Positions 1 through 9,886 of a stretch of DNA of 64,000 nucleotides are shown here, piece by piece; position 1 is the stretch's first letter, and each line of letters opens with the position of its first letter. The translations under genes were made by a program, and so were the position numbers. The DNA comes from Pseudomonadota bacterium (GTDB lineage Bacteria; Pseudomonadota; Gammaproteobacteria; Burkholderiales; Burkholderiaceae_C), in the NCBI GenBank assembly GCA_020161775.1, contig JAIUOW010000013.1, positions 1 through 64,000 of the forward strand, given 5' to 3'. The notes under the pieces were generated by a model. It was not told the DNA's origin. It saw only the letters and a program-made list of their open reading frames with translations, and did not search any database.

Positions 1-549
<549 letters not shown>

Positions 550-768
550 GATCTTGATTTGTTTGCCCCTTGCGGGGCCACTCATAAATTGGAATTGACA
601 TGAACTTCATTTCTGAATTTCACATCTTTTTTACTTCATGAGCGTTTAAAGTGCATTGCACTTAGTTCCGAAGAACTTGGCAATCGCCTTCAAACGCCCA
701 CGCTTATCGGCTGTATGTTTTTAACGAACCCCGTAAAACTTGTTTGTTTTACGCTTGCTTGCTGCGAT
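550..768 (-). other. rRNA operon leader
   Basis: This transcribed spacer separates the most downstream rRNA promoter from 16S and has no coding potential. It holds a small hairpin at 565-578 (five base pairs closed by a GCAA tetraloop on the RNA strand) just before 16S. It also holds a boxA-like antitermination element at 644-655, reading TGCACTTTAAAC on the minus strand. It is more AT-rich than the genes around it. Confidence 0.7.
644..655 (-). promoter_or_regulatory. boxA-like antitermination element
   Basis: The minus strand reads TGCACTTTAAAC, nine of twelve matches to the boxA consensus TGCTCTTTAACA, in the expected place in the rRNA leader about 95 bases before 16S. Nus-factor-dependent antitermination is the known role of boxA; its use here is inferred. 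Confidence 0.5.
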
Positions 769-782
769 CAGCGAAGCCTTGA

Positions 783-812
783 ATTATGACATGTTTTTGA
801 AAGACCTGTCAA
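783..812 (-). promoter_or_regulatory. rRNA promoter P1 (closest to 16S)
   Basis: The minus strand has a -35 TTGACA (807-812) and a -10 CATAAT (783-788) separated by 18 bases. The downstream stretch reads TCAAGGCTTCGCTGA, a variant of the module repeated after all four -10 boxes in this leader. Confidence 0.75.
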
Positions 813-873
813 TCTTTAGGGTTTCTACTAATTGGCATTTACTTTCGTATTTGCTGTTTTAGCAGAGCCTCGA

Positions 874-903
874 ATTATACATCGTTTCTTGCGATCCGAT
901 CAA
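874..903 (-). promoter_or_regulatory. rRNA promoter P2
   Basis: The minus strand has TTGATC (898-903), an 18-base spacer and a perfect TATAAT (874-879), followed by the shared module TCGAGGCTCTGCT (861-873). Confidence 0.75.
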
Positions 904-965
904 CCTTCGATTCCCTTTTCTGCTTTCTTCGTTGCTTTTGCTTCGTTTTCAGCAGAGCCTTGAAT

Positions 966-993
966 TCTATACCGGATTTTTTGTTTCCGTCAA
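966..993 (-). promoter_or_regulatory. rRNA promoter P3
   Basis: The minus strand has TTGACG (988-993), a 16-base spacer and TATAGA (966-971), followed by the shared module TTCAAGGCTCTGCTGA (950-965). An A/T-rich stretch upstream (about 994-1015) could act as an UP element. Confidence 0.7.
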
Positions 994-1073
994 ACAAATT
1001 CAAGTTTTTTTCTTTGCTGAACTGACAGCTTTCGCGCTCCGGCTTTTGATCACCGTTCTCAGCAGAGCCTGCG

Positions 1074-1083
1074 ACTATAGCAC
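1074..1083 (-). promoter_or_regulatory. rRNA promoter P4 (extended -10)
   Basis: The minus strand has TATAGT (1074-1079) preceded by TGC, an extended -10, and followed by the shared GCAGGCTCTGCTGA module. No good -35 is visible at the right distance. It lies about 30 bases past the stop codon of the upstream hydroxylase gene. Confidence 0.5.
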
Positions 1084-1112
1084 GGGTTTTGAGGATTTGA
1101 TCGCGCAGCTCT

Positions 1113-3389
1113 TCAAACAGTCAAAGGAAGCGTTCGCGCGCGTCGGCCAGTCAGCACATACAGGGCATTCGCAACCGCTGGCGCCAAGGGCGGCACGCCC
1201 GGCTCTCCCACCCCACCTGGCGCGCGCTGGCTGGGCACCAGCCATGTCTGCACCACCGGCGCGTCCGCGAGCTGCACCATGGGATACAGCGGGAAGTTCG
1301 ACTGTTGCACCACGCCGTCCTGGATATCAATGCGCCCATGCAGAGCCGCCGTCAGCGCAAAGACGACCGCGCCTTCCATCTGCTGCGCCACGATGGTGGG
1401 GTTCACCACCGTGCCACAGTCAATCGCGCACACCACCCTATGAACCTTGGGGCTGCCGTTACGCAGGGACACTTCCGCCACCTGCGCCACGATGGAGCCA
1501 AACGACTCATGCAGCGCGATGCCCAGCGCCCGCCCCGGTGGCACCGGCCGGCCCCACCCGGCTTTGTCTGCCGCCATATTGAGCACGGCCAGGTAGCGCG
1601 GCGCGGCCTCCAGCAGCTTGCGGCGCAGGTCAAGCGGGTCCAGTTGCAAAGCCGCCGCCAGCTCATCCACGAAGCTCTCGGTAAAGAAGGCATTGTGGGA
1701 ATGCCCCACCGAGCGCCAGAAGCCCACGGGCACGCCCATGCGGGTCGCCACATGCTCCATATGCTGATGGGGAATGCCATACGGCCGGTCGAACAGGCCT
1801 TCCGCGGTGGTTTTGTCTGCCATATCCACTGGGCCAGCCAGGCCTGGCAGGTTGCGGCCCATCCAGCGCGGTGTGATGGCATCGCCCGCGGACTTGATAT
1901 GCAGGCTGGTGACGTTGCCCTGCGCGTCCATGGACGCCCGCAGCATGGCCACATGCATGGGGCGGTAGAAATCATGCATGGTGTCTTCTTCGCGCGACCA
2001 TGACAGCTGCACCGGCGCGCCGGCACAGTCCATCGCCACGCGCACAGCCTGCGCCACGCAATCGACCTCCAGCCTGCGGCCAAAGCCGCCCCCCAGCAGC
2101 GTGACGTGCAGGGTGACGTCCTGCACGTCCACGCCGGCCACCTGCGCGGCGATCGCCCGCGCCATCTGCGGGACCTGGGTCGGCACCCAGACCTCGACCT
2201 TGCCGCCCTGCACACGCGCCGTGCAGTTCATCGGCTCCATCGTGGCATGCGCCAGGTAGGGCGCGCTGTAGCGGGCCTCCACGGTCCGCACGGCTTGCGC
2301 CTGCGCGGCGGCCACGGAACCCTTCTCAAAGAACGTCGTGCCAGACGCGGTGCGCAACGCGTCCTCCAACGCTGCCTCGATGCGCTGCGTATCCAGCGGC
2401 CCCCGCGGGCGCTGCTGCCATTGCACCTCCACGGCCTGGGCGCCCTGGCGCGCGTGCCAGGTGGTCTTGCCCACCACGGCAAACCCAGCGGTCGCGCCGG
2501 CGTAGGCCGGCAGGCGGACCAACCGCATGACGCCTGGCATCGCCAGCGCCGCATTCGGCTGAATGGCCCCCGGCGAGCCACCCAGCATGGGGCACATGCG
2601 CACCACCGCGTACAGCAGGCCAGGCAGCCTGACGTCAAGCCCGAACTGCGCCGTGCCGTTGACCTTGGCGGGCACGTCCAGCCTCGCCGCGGGCTGCCCG
2701 ATGAGTTTCCAGTCCTTGCGGGCCTTGAGCCGCACCGTGCCGGGCGGGGTTGCGGCGGCATACCGGGCAAAGTCGCCATAGGGCGCCGATTTGCCCGAGG
2801 GATGGGAGATCACGCCGTTGGCCACGGACATCTCGGCCACGGGCAGCTTCCATTGAAGTGATGCCGCTCCCAGCAGGGACGCGCGCGCCGTGGCAGCCGC
2901 CAAGCGCACCACGTCCCAGGCGTCCGCCACGGTGGAAGAGCCCCCGGTGGCATTGATGCCCAGTTCACGCGCGATCTTGCCGACCATCCATTCGCCCGCC
3001 CGGATCTTCAGCGGCTTTTGCTCGCCCGCGGATTCCAGCGGATGGAACGGCAGCGCCGACAGCTGCATGGCCACATTGCCATAGATGGCGTCGGCGCCGG
3101 CCTGCTCGATGCGCACCCTGGACAGCGGAACATCCAGCTCTTCCGCGGCCAGCATGGGCAGCGCCGTGTGCACGCCCTGGCCCATTTCGCTACGCGGCAT
3201 GGCGAGGATGATGCTGCCATCGGCGCCGATCTTGATCCAGCCATTCAGGGCCACGTCGCCTTCGGTCCTGAACATCGTGCGCGGTGACCCCAGGCGCGAT
3301 CGCTGCGGTAGCACGCTCCACCCCACCACCAGGGCGCCCGTTGCCCCCAGCCCCGCCAGCAGCAGCGCGCGCCGCGACAACGCGCTCAT
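1113..3389 (-). CDS. Molybdopterin-binding large subunit of an IorB-like hydroxylase
   Basis: This 758-residue protein is the catalytic subunit of the xanthine dehydrogenase superfamily, in the two-subunit isoquinoline 1-oxidoreductase/aldehyde oxidase branch. A Tat-like N-terminus ([10 protein letters not shown]) precedes the molybdopterin domains. [24 protein letters not shown] and the C-terminal [10 protein letters not shown], which carries the catalytic glutamate, are all present. I chose the ATG at 3389, because it overlaps the stop of the iron-sulfur subunit as ATGA; an in-frame start 19 codons upstream would put the Tat motif inside the protein. No cytochrome subunit or XdhC-type maturase is adjacent, so the electron acceptor and substrate are unknown. 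Confidence 0.9.
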   Translation of the reverse strand: MSALSRRALLLAGLGATGALVVGWSVLPQRSRLGSPRTMFRTEGDVALNGWIKIGADGSIILAMPRSEMGQGVHTALPMLAAEELDVPLSRVRIEQAGADAIYGNVAMQLSALPFHPLESAGEQKPLKIRAGEWMVGKIARELGINATGGSSTVADAWDVVRLAAATARASLLGAASLQWKLPVAEMSVANGVISHPSGKSAPYGDFARYAAATPPGTVRLKARKDWKLIGQPAARLDVPAKVNGTAQFGLDVRLPGLLYAVVRMCPMLGGSPGAIQPNAALAMPGVMRLVRLPAYAGATAGFAVVGKTTWHARQGAQAVEVQWQQRPRGPLDTQRIEAALEDALRTASGTTFFEKGSVAAAQAQAVRTVEARYSAPYLAHATMEPMNCTARVQGGKVEVWVPTQVPQMARAIAAQVAGVDVQDVTLHVTLLGGGFGRRLEVDCVAQAVRVAMDCAGAPVQLSWSREEDTMHDFYRPMHVAMLRASMDAQGNVTSLHIKSAGDAITPRWMGRNLPGLAGPVDMADKTTAEGLFDRPYGIPHQHMEHVATRMGVPVGFWRSVGHSHNAFFTESFVDELAAALQLDPLDLRRKLLEAAPRYLAVLNMAADKAGWGRPVPPGRALGIALHESFGSIVAQVAEVSLRNGSPKVHRVVCAIDCGTVVNPTIVAQQMEGAVVFALTAALHGRIDIQDGVVQQSNFPLYPMVQLADAPVVQTWLVPSQRAPGGVGEPGVPPLAPAVANALYVLTGRRARTLPLTV

Positions 3390-3838
3390 GCCTTCACTCC
3401 CGCGGCGCGCTTGATGGCAGCCCGCACGCGCTGGTAGGTGCCGCACCGGCAGATGTTGGTCATGGCGGCATCAATGTCCGCATCTGTCGGCTTCGGCTTT
3501 TTCTCCAGCAGCGCAGCCGCCGCCATCAGCATGCCGCTCTGGCAATAGCCGCACTGGGGCACCTGCTCGGCAATCCAGGCCGCCTGCAGGGCATGCGGCT
3601 TGCCCGGCGCCCCCAGCGCCTCGATGGTCTGGATGCGTTTACCCGCAACGGTGGACACCGGTGTGACGCACGAGCGCACGGCCTCGCCATCTACCCGCAC
3701 CGTGCAAGCGCCACAGGCGGCGACACCGCAACCGTATTTGGTGCCGGTCATGTTGAGCACGTCGCGCAGCACCCACAACAGCGGCATGGCCGGGTCCGCA
3801 TCGGCCTGCACCGACTTACCGTTGATTCGCAGTTCCAA
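3386..3838 (-). CDS. (2Fe-2S)-binding subunit of an IorA-like hydroxylase
   Basis: This 150-residue protein is the small electron-transfer subunit of the molybdenum hydroxylase encoded just downstream. The plant-type ferredoxin cluster motif [11 protein letters not shown] is followed by the second cluster motifs CGYCQSGM and CRCGTY, all intact. Its TGA overlaps the next start by four bases, implying coupled translation and a 1:1 complex. The 5' end faces uup across about 108 bases, so the two genes share a divergent promoter region; I could not assign confident -35/-10 boxes there. Confidence 0.93.
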   Translation of the reverse strand: MELRINGKSVQADADPAMPLLWVLRDVLNMTGTKYGCGVAACGACTVRVDGEAVRSCVTPVSTVAGKRIQTIEALGAPGKPHALQAAWIAEQVPQCGYCQSGMLMAAAALLEKKPKPTDADIDAAMTNICRCGTYQRVRAAIKRAAGVKA

Positions 3839-3946
3839 GTGTTGCCCCCGACGCCGTCAGGGCGCCCTTCAATTGACTATATCGGCCCGCCTCGCGCCGC
3901 GATAGGGGAACCGCCGGCCAATCGCACCGGATAATCCCGCACTCCC

Positions 3947-5818
3947 ATGGCACTCATTACCTTACTCAACGCGCAGCTCGCCTTCGGCCACGTTGCGCTT
4001 CTCGACCACACCGACATTGCCATCGAGTCCGCGGAACGCGTGGGCCTGATCGGGCGCAACGGCGCGGGCAAATCATCCCTGCTCAAGATCCTGGGCGGCC
4101 TTGAAAAGGCGGACGACGGCACGCTGCAGCTCCAGCAAGGCTTGCGCATCGCCTATGTGGCGCAGGAGCCGCTGCTGGACGCCGCCGACACCGTATTCAC
4201 CGCGGTGTCCGCCGGCGTGGCGGGCGTGCGCGCCCTGATCGACCAGTACAGCCATGGCGAGGGTGACCTGGACGCGCTGCAGGGGCAGATCGAGGCGCAG
4301 GACGGCTGGAACTGGGAACAGCGGGTGGAGGAAACCCTGCAGCGCCTGCACCTGGACCGCGACGCCACCATCGGCACCCTGTCCGGCGGCACCAAGAAAC
4401 GCGTGGCGCTGGGCCAGGCGCTGGTCACGCGGCCGGACGTGCTGCTGCTGGACGAACCCACCAACCACCTGGACCTGGATTCCATTGAATGGCTGGAGGG
4501 CCTGCTGGTGGATTTCAAGGGCAGCGTGGTCACCATCACCCATGACCGGGCATTCCTGGACCGCGTGGCCACGCGCATCGTGGAGCTAGACCGCGGCATC
4601 CTGCGCTCGTACCCCGGCAATTTCAGCCAGTATCTCGTCCTGAAAGAAGAGCAGCTGGCGCAAGAGGCCGTCATCAATGCCCGCGCCGACAAACTGCTCG
4701 CGCAGGAAGAAATCTGGATCCGCAAGGGCGTGGAGGCCCGCCGCACCCGGGCGGTTGCCCGCATCAACCGGCTGGAGGCCCTGCGCGCACGGCGCGCGGC
4801 GCGGCGCGAGGCGCTGGGCAGCGTCAAGCTGGACATTGCCTCGGGCCAGAGCAGCGGCAAGATCGTGGCCGAGCTGACCGAGGTGAGCAAATCGTTTGGC
4901 GACAAACCCATCGTGCGCAATTTCACCGGCACCATCCTGCGCGGCGACAAGGTCGGGCTGATCGGCCCCAACGGCGCGGGCAAGACCACGTTGCTCAAGC
5001 TCATCCTGGGCGAGCTGGCGCCGGACAGCGGCAAGATCCGCCAGGGCGCCAACCTGCAGGTGGCGTACTTTGACCAGATGCGCAATGCCCTGAACCTGGA
5101 CGCCACGCTGGAGGATTTCATCAGCCCCGGCAGTGAATGGATCGAGATCGGCAGCAAGCGCCAGCACGTCAAGAGCTACCTGGGCGATTTCCTGTTCTCG
5201 CCCGCGCGGGCCACGTCGCCCGTGCGCTCGCTCAGCGGCGGCGAACGCAACCGCCTGCTGCTGGCGCGGCTGTTTGCGCGCCCGGCCAATGTGCTGGTGC
5301 TGGACGAGCCCACCAACGACCTGGACATCGACACGCTGGAACTGCTGGAGGACCTTCTGCAGAAATACGACGGCACGGTGTTCCTGGTCAGCCACGACCG
5401 CACTTTCCTGGACAACGTGGTGACCAGCACCATCGCCTTCGAGGGCAACGGCCAGTGGCGCGAATACGAAGGCGGCGTGCAGGACTGGCTCACGCAGTCG
5501 CGCCGCTCGCAGGCCATCCGCGACGCAGCCGCCAGGCCGGCCGCCCGCACGCCCGCCGCCCCGCCGCCGGTTGCCCCCGCTCCCCCGGCGCCCGCCCGCA
5601 AAAAGCTCAGCTACAAGGACCAGCGCGAACTGGAGGCCCTGCCCCAGCGCATCGAGGCGCTGGAGGCCGAGCAGAAAGCCATCGGCGCGGAGCTGGCCGA
5701 CGGCAGCCTTTACGCCCGCGACGCCCGGCGCGCGGCAGAGCTGACCGCGCGCAGCGCCCAGATCGACGACGACCTGCTGGCCGCACTGGAACGCTGGGAG
5801 GCGCTGGGCGGCGCCTGA
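3947..5818 (+). CDS. uup: ABC-F family ATPase Uup
   Basis: This 623-residue soluble protein has two ABC ATPase domains and no membrane segments, the ABC-F layout. The first has Walker A GRNGAGKS (residues 36-43), signature LSGGTKKR and Walker B VLLLDEPTNHLD. The second has GPNGAGKT, LSGGERNR and VLVLDEPTNDLD. A proline/alanine-rich linker and a C-terminal coiled coil (about 545-623) follow, as in the DNA-binding Uup tail. Uup proteins act on ribosomes and affect precise transposon excision. The start follows directly from the alignment of the first strand (MALITL). Confidence 0.93.
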   Translation: MALITLLNAQLAFGHVALLDHTDIAIESAERVGLIGRNGAGKSSLLKILGGLEKADDGTLQLQQGLRIAYVAQEPLLDAADTVFTAVSAGVAGVRALIDQYSHGEGDLDALQGQIEAQDGWNWEQRVEETLQRLHLDRDATIGTLSGGTKKRVALGQALVTRPDVLLLDEPTNHLDLDSIEWLEGLLVDFKGSVVTITHDRAFLDRVATRIVELDRGILRSYPGNFSQYLVLKEEQLAQEAVINARADKLLAQEEIWIRKGVEARRTRAVARINRLEALRARRAARREALGSVKLDIASGQSSGKIVAELTEVSKSFGDKPIVRNFTGTILRGDKVGLIGPNGAGKTTLLKLILGELAPDSGKIRQGANLQVAYFDQMRNALNLDATLEDFISPGSEWIEIGSKRQHVKSYLGDFLFSPARATSPVRSLSGGERNRLLLARLFARPANVLVLDEPTNDLDIDTLELLEDLLQKYDGTVFLVSHDRTFLDNVVTSTIAFEGNGQWREYEGGVQDWLTQSRRSQAIRDAAARPAARTPAAPPPVAPAPPAPARKKLSYKDQRELEALPQRIEALEAEQKAIGAELADGSLYARDARRAAELTARSAQIDDDLLAALERWEALGGA

Positions 5819-5944
5819 TGCCCCAAAAGGCTCGCCGAGGACGCGTCCTTTCATCTGTAAGCGTTTGTCTGTCAGCGTTTGACGGTGGCGGCTGACCCGG
5901 CAAGCCCCCTGAACACCAGGCGCACGGCTACAGTGGGTCCGTCC

Positions 5945-7678
5945 ATGTCCAACCCACCGCCCCGTGCCGACTCTTCACGCCACCTTCCCCTGTGGCGTCT
6001 TGCCGCCATGATGTTCATCGCTGCCTGGGCCACGGGCTGCGCCAGCCTGCCCGCCAACACCACTCGCGTGCCGTCCACCGCGTTCAACGCGCCTGAGGCC
6101 ACCGCGCTGGGCCAGCTGGTGCAGGCCCGCCGCACACAGGCCTCAGCGCGCAGCGATTCCGGGTTTCACTTGCTGGACAGCGTGGATGCCGCCTTCACCA
6201 GCCGCCTGGCGCTGATCGAAGGCGCACAACGCAGCCTGGACCTGCAGTACTACGCCATCCATGCCGACGCCAGCACCGAGATCCTGCTGCAGCGCCTGCG
6301 CGACGCCGCGCGGCGCGGCGTGAAGGTCCGGCTGCTGCTGGACGACTTCAACACCGTGGGGCAGGACGCGCAGGTGCTGCTGCTGCAGTTCGAGCCCAAC
6401 GTGGAAATCCGCCTGTTCAATCCGCTCACGGGTTCGCGCGCCTCCCTGATGGGGCGGCTGCTGGGCTCGCTGCACGATGTGCCGCGCATCCAGAAGCGCA
6501 TGCACAACAAGCTGTTCCTGGCCGACAACGCGCTGGGCATTGCCGGTGGCCGCAACCTGGGCGACGCCTATTTCGGCACCGCGGAAAAAAGCAATTTTGT
6601 CGATCTGGACGTGCTGGCCTGGGGCCGCATCGTGCGCGACATGTCGGCCAGCTTTGACCACTACTGGAACGATGAGCTGGCCTACCCGGTGCAGACCCTG
6701 CTGTCACCGGATGACCTGGCCCTGCTGCGCAAGAAGGCTTCAGAGCAGGCACCGGCGGCAGCCGACCCGTCCCGCGTGGGCGTGCCGCAACCTGCCGCAG
6801 CCGCCACGCTGCCCGCAACCGTGACCGTGACCGCCGGCACCACGGTCACTGCCACGGTATTGCCGGATGTGACCGTGACCGCTGCCCAGACCAAGGAACG
6901 CCCGCCGATGGACCTGCGCCGCGTGCCGCTGACCTGGGCGCCCGCGCGCCTGCTGGTGGACAAGCCCGACAAGATTGGCCCCGAGGACGACGAAGCCGGC
7001 GCCAGCGACACCGTGGTGGACGGCCTGCTGGCGCTGATGCAGCAAGCCCGCCAGGACATCCTGATCATCTCGCCGTACTTTGTGCCGGGCGCGCAGATGA
7101 TGCAGACCTTTGCCCAGGCACGCGCGCGCGGCGTGCGCATCCGGGTGCTGACCAATTCGCTGGCGTCCAACGACGCACCGGCCGCCCACGCGGGCTACGC
7201 GCGTTACCGGCGCGACCTGCTGGGCCTGGGCATCGAGCTGTACGAGATGCGCGCCAACGGGCAGACCGCCGGCGGCCTGTCGGGCTCGGGCAGCGGCAGC
7301 CGCGGATCGTGGCTGGGCTCCAGCGCGGGTGGCTCCAAGGCCGGCGCATCACGCGCCAGCCTGCATTCCAAGGCGGTGATTCTGGATGGGCGACTGGCCG
7401 TCATTGGCTCCATGAACCTGGACCTGCGCTCCAAGAACCTCAACAGCGAAGTGGCCCTGCTGATCCGCAGCGCGGCCCTGTCGCGCGAGGCAACGCGCCT
7501 GGTGGAAGACACCCTGGCGCAAGGCGCCTACCGGGTGGCGCTGGCGGACGGCAAGTTGCTGTGGCGCGCGCCGCCAGGCGCGGGCTACGCCGACGCCACC
7601 GACGAGCCCGAAGCCGGCACCCGGCTGAAGCTGCTGGTCAGGCTGCTGGGGCCGCTGGCGCCCGACGAAATGCTTTGA
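5945..7678 (+). CDS. Phospholipase D family lipoprotein (ClsC/YmdC-like)
   Basis: This 577-residue protein has two HKD catalytic motifs, HNKLFLADN and HSKAVILDG...GSMNLD, as in cardiolipin synthase C and related phosphatidyl transferases. The N-terminus carries a hydrophobic signal and a lipobox with cysteine 32 (WATGC), so it is probably a lipoprotein. I took the ATG at 5945; a TTG 22 codons earlier is in frame but precedes a poor signal peptide. Between the two halves lies a Val/Thr-rich low-complexity insert (VTVTAGTTVTATV), and a Gly/Ser-rich loop precedes the second HKD. Its 3' end overlaps the convergent MocR gene by 41 bases. Confidence 0.85.
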   Translation: MSNPPPRADSSRHLPLWRLAAMMFIAAWATGCASLPANTTRVPSTAFNAPEATALGQLVQARRTQASARSDSGFHLLDSVDAAFTSRLALIEGAQRSLDLQYYAIHADASTEILLQRLRDAARRGVKVRLLLDDFNTVGQDAQVLLLQFEPNVEIRLFNPLTGSRASLMGRLLGSLHDVPRIQKRMHNKLFLADNALGIAGGRNLGDAYFGTAEKSNFVDLDVLAWGRIVRDMSASFDHYWNDELAYPVQTLLSPDDLALLRKKASEQAPAAADPSRVGVPQPAAAATLPATVTVTAGTTVTATVLPDVTVTAAQTKERPPMDLRRVPLTWAPARLLVDKPDKIGPEDDEAGASDTVVDGLLALMQQARQDILIISPYFVPGAQMMQTFAQARARGVRIRVLTNSLASNDAPAAHAGYARYRRDLLGLGIELYEMRANGQTAGGLSGSGSGSRGSWLGSSAGGSKAGASRASLHSKAVILDGRLAVIGSMNLDLRSKNLNSEVALLIRSAALSREATRLVEDTLAQGAYRVALADGKLLWRAPPGAGYADATDEPEAGTRLKLLVRLLGPLAPDEML

Positions 7679-9116
7679 CCACTTCCCCATATTTCTTCCA
7701 GAACACCGCGTCCTGCGCGGTGGCGAAGTTGATGCGCATGAGCGTGGAAGGCTTGCGCTCGGCATGGAACAGCGCGCCGGGCGCCAGCAGGTAGCCCTCG
7801 TCCAGCATGCGCTGGGCCAGCGCGTCGGTGTCCACGCCGGTATCCACCCAGCCAAACAGCCCCGCGGGCTCCGCCGCAAAGGTGCAGCCCGCATTCAGCG
7901 CCAGCTTCACCGTGCGCGCGCGCGCCGCGTCCAGCCGGGTGCGGATGCGTTCCGAATGGCGGCGCAGCTGGCCCTGCTCGATGCACAGCGCCAGCGCCCG
8001 CTCCAGCAGGGCGGGCGTGGTCAGCGTGGCCAGCAGCTTGGTGTCCAGCAGCTGTTCCACCAGCGCCGGTGGCGCCGCCAGGAAACCAATGCGCCAGTTG
8101 GGCGCCAGGATCTTGGCAAAGCCGCTGACGTAAATGGTGCGCTGCAGCCCGTCCAGCGCCGTGAGCCGCGTGGCATGGTCGGGCGCGATATGGCTGTAGG
8201 TGTCGTCCTCGACGATATGGAAGTTGTGCTGGTTGGCCAGCTGCAGCACGCGGTGCGCGCTGCCCGGCGTGAGGCAATAGCCCGTGGGGTTGTGGAACAC
8301 GCTCACGCTCACATACAGCTTGGGCCTGTGCACCTCGCAATACTTCGCCATCACCTCCAGGTCGGGCCCATCGGCGCGCCGGGGCACGGGCAGGATGTGC
8401 ATGCCCAGCGCCGCCAGCCGAGCGAACTCCACCGCCCAGCCGGGCTCCTCCACCATCACCGGATCGCCGGGGCGCAGCAGCGTGCGGCTCACGATGTCCA
8501 GCGCATGGGTGGCGCCCACGGTGGTGATGATGTGCTCGGGCGCGGTGTGCACGTTCAGCGTGGCCAGCTTGGCGGCCAGCACGCGGCGCAGGCTGGTGTC
8601 GCCCAGCGGTTCGCCATACTGGAGCGAGAAATCCTGCAGCGCGCGCGTGCCCGTCACCTTGCGCACCGCCGCCGGCATGAAGGTGGATTCCAGCCACTCC
8701 GGCGGGAACACCCCCATGCCCGGCTGCGGCTTGTTGCTGATCTTGTGGAACATGCCGCGGATCAGCGCCGCGGCATTGACCGGCTGCGCCACCCGCGCGG
8801 CGCCGCGCGTGGCAAACCAGTGCGCCGTGCTCCAGTTGCCATCCGGCGCCTGCACATCGGCCTGGGCCGGGTCGGCGCGCACGGGCGTGGCCTCGCGCAC
8901 AAAAAACCCCCGGTTCTTGCGCGCCTCCACCAGCCCCTGGGCCAGCAGCTGGTCATAGGCCGCCACCACGGTGGACGGGCTCACGCTGTGCTGCTGCGCG
9001 CATTGCCGCACCGACGGCAGGCGCGCGCCCGGCGCCAGCAGCCGGTTGCGGATGCGCTCGCCAAAGCGCGCCGCCAGCTGCTCCGTCAGGGATAGCGTGG
9101 AGGTCTTCATCAACAT
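7638..9116 (-). CDS. MocR-family transcriptional regulator (GntR-HTH plus aminotransferase fold)
   Basis: This 492-residue protein joins an N-terminal GntR-type winged helix (about residues 1-75, with LPSVRQCAQQHSVSPSTV) to a class I aminotransferase domain that binds pyridoxal phosphate in MocR regulators. The probable PLP lysine is in SGFAKILAPN. It is divergent from the LysE exporter at 9272, and the 155-base gap contains three TGTACTG repeats, so it likely controls that operon in response to PLP plus an amino-acid effector. Two ATGs (9116, 9110) are equally possible starts. Confidence 0.87.
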   Translation of the reverse strand: MLMKTSTLSLTEQLAARFGERIRNRLLAPGARLPSVRQCAQQHSVSPSTVVAAYDQLLAQGLVEARKNRGFFVREATPVRADPAQADVQAPDGNWSTAHWFATRGAARVAQPVNAAALIRGMFHKISNKPQPGMGVFPPEWLESTFMPAAVRKVTGTRALQDFSLQYGEPLGDTSLRRVLAAKLATLNVHTAPEHIITTVGATHALDIVSRTLLRPGDPVMVEEPGWAVEFARLAALGMHILPVPRRADGPDLEVMAKYCEVHRPKLYVSVSVFHNPTGYCLTPGSAHRVLQLANQHNFHIVEDDTYSHIAPDHATRLTALDGLQRTIYVSGFAKILAPNWRIGFLAAPPALVEQLLDTKLLATLTTPALLERALALCIEQGQLRRHSERIRTRLDAARARTVKLALNAGCTFAAEPAGLFGWVDTGVDTDALAQRMLDEGYLLAPGALFHAERKPSTLMRINFATAQDAVFWKKYGEVVKAFRRAPAAPAA

Positions 9117-9142
9117 GTCAGGGCATCCTTCGGGGGTGGGCC

Positions 9143-9207
9143 TGTACTGTCACGCCGGGCAATACAGATTGCGAACTGCGCTGCATAACTGTACTGGTCG
9201 TGTACTG
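9143..9207. promoter_or_regulatory. Putative MocR operator: three TGTACTG repeats
   Basis: TGTACTG occurs at 9143-9149, 9190-9196 and 9201-9207. The last two are in direct repeat 11 bases apart, one helical turn; an inverted TACAG lies at 9163-9167. Direct repeats one or two turns apart, with an extra inverted half-site, are typical of MocR/GntR operators. The assignment to the adjacent MocR is inferred. Confidence 0.55.
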
Positions 9208-9271
9208 ATCGCCAAGATTACATTGAACCTCCAGGCCTGACAAGCCGCCGACCTGCTTCAACCGTTCATTC

Positions 9272-9886
9272 ATGAGTGCCACCGAGCTGACCGCCCTCTT
9301 GCTGTTTGCCACCGCGATGAGTTTTTCGCCGGGGCCCAACACCACGCTGTCCACGGCGCTGGCGGCCAATCTGGGCCTGAAGCGTGCCATGCGCTTTTGC
9401 CTGGCCGTGCCCATGGGCTGGACCCTGCTGCTGGTGGCTACCGGCCTGGGCCTGGGCGCGCTGATCACCAGCGTTCCGGTGCTGCGGCTGGCGGTCAAGG
9501 TGTTGGGCGTGGGCTATATGGTGTGGCTCGCCTGGAAGCTGGCGGGGGCGGGCCAGATGTCGCAGGTCAACGCCGCGCGCCTGAACGTCACGTTCTGGCA
9601 GGGCGTGGGTCTGCAGTTCGTCAACATCAAGGCATGGATGCTCGCGCTGACGCTGACCGCAGGCTGGGTCTTCAATGCGGGCGGCCAGCCCGCCGCGAAC
9701 CCGTATGAACGCCTGGCGATCACCAGCGTGGTGATGATGTGTTTTGCCTTCAGCAGCAATTTCCTCTATGCACTGGTGGGCTCGCTGCTTCGCCAGTGGC
9801 TGGCGCAGGGCGCGCGGCTGTTGTGGTTCAACCGTGCGCTGGCGCTCGTGCTCGTCGCCACGGCCCTGTGGATGCTCACCGTATGA
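9272..9886 (+). CDS. LysE family exporter
   Basis: This 204-residue integral membrane protein has five to six hydrophobic segments and the LysE/RhtB hallmark SPGPNT near the N-terminus. Members export amino acids or related metabolites using the proton gradient. It is first in a run of eight same-strand genes and ends in an ATGA overlap with the EamA exporter. Its divergent neighbour is a MocR regulator, so induction by an amino acid is likely. The substrate cannot be read from sequence. Confidence 0.9.
   Translation: MSATELTALLLFATAMSFSPGPNTTLSTALAANLGLKRAMRFCLAVPMGWTLLLVATGLGLGALITSVPVLRLAVKVLGVGYMVWLAWKLAGAGQMSQVNAARLNVTFWQGVGLQFVNIKAWMLALTLTAGWVFNAGGQPAANPYERLAITSVVMMCFAFSSNFLYALVGSLLRQWLAQGARLLWFNRALALVLVATALWMLTV

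Noticed and set aside
5838-5849. AGGACGCGTCCT palindrome after uup as a terminator
   Set aside because: The palindrome leaves no loop and is followed by only a short T stretch, so it does not make a convincing intrinsic terminator.
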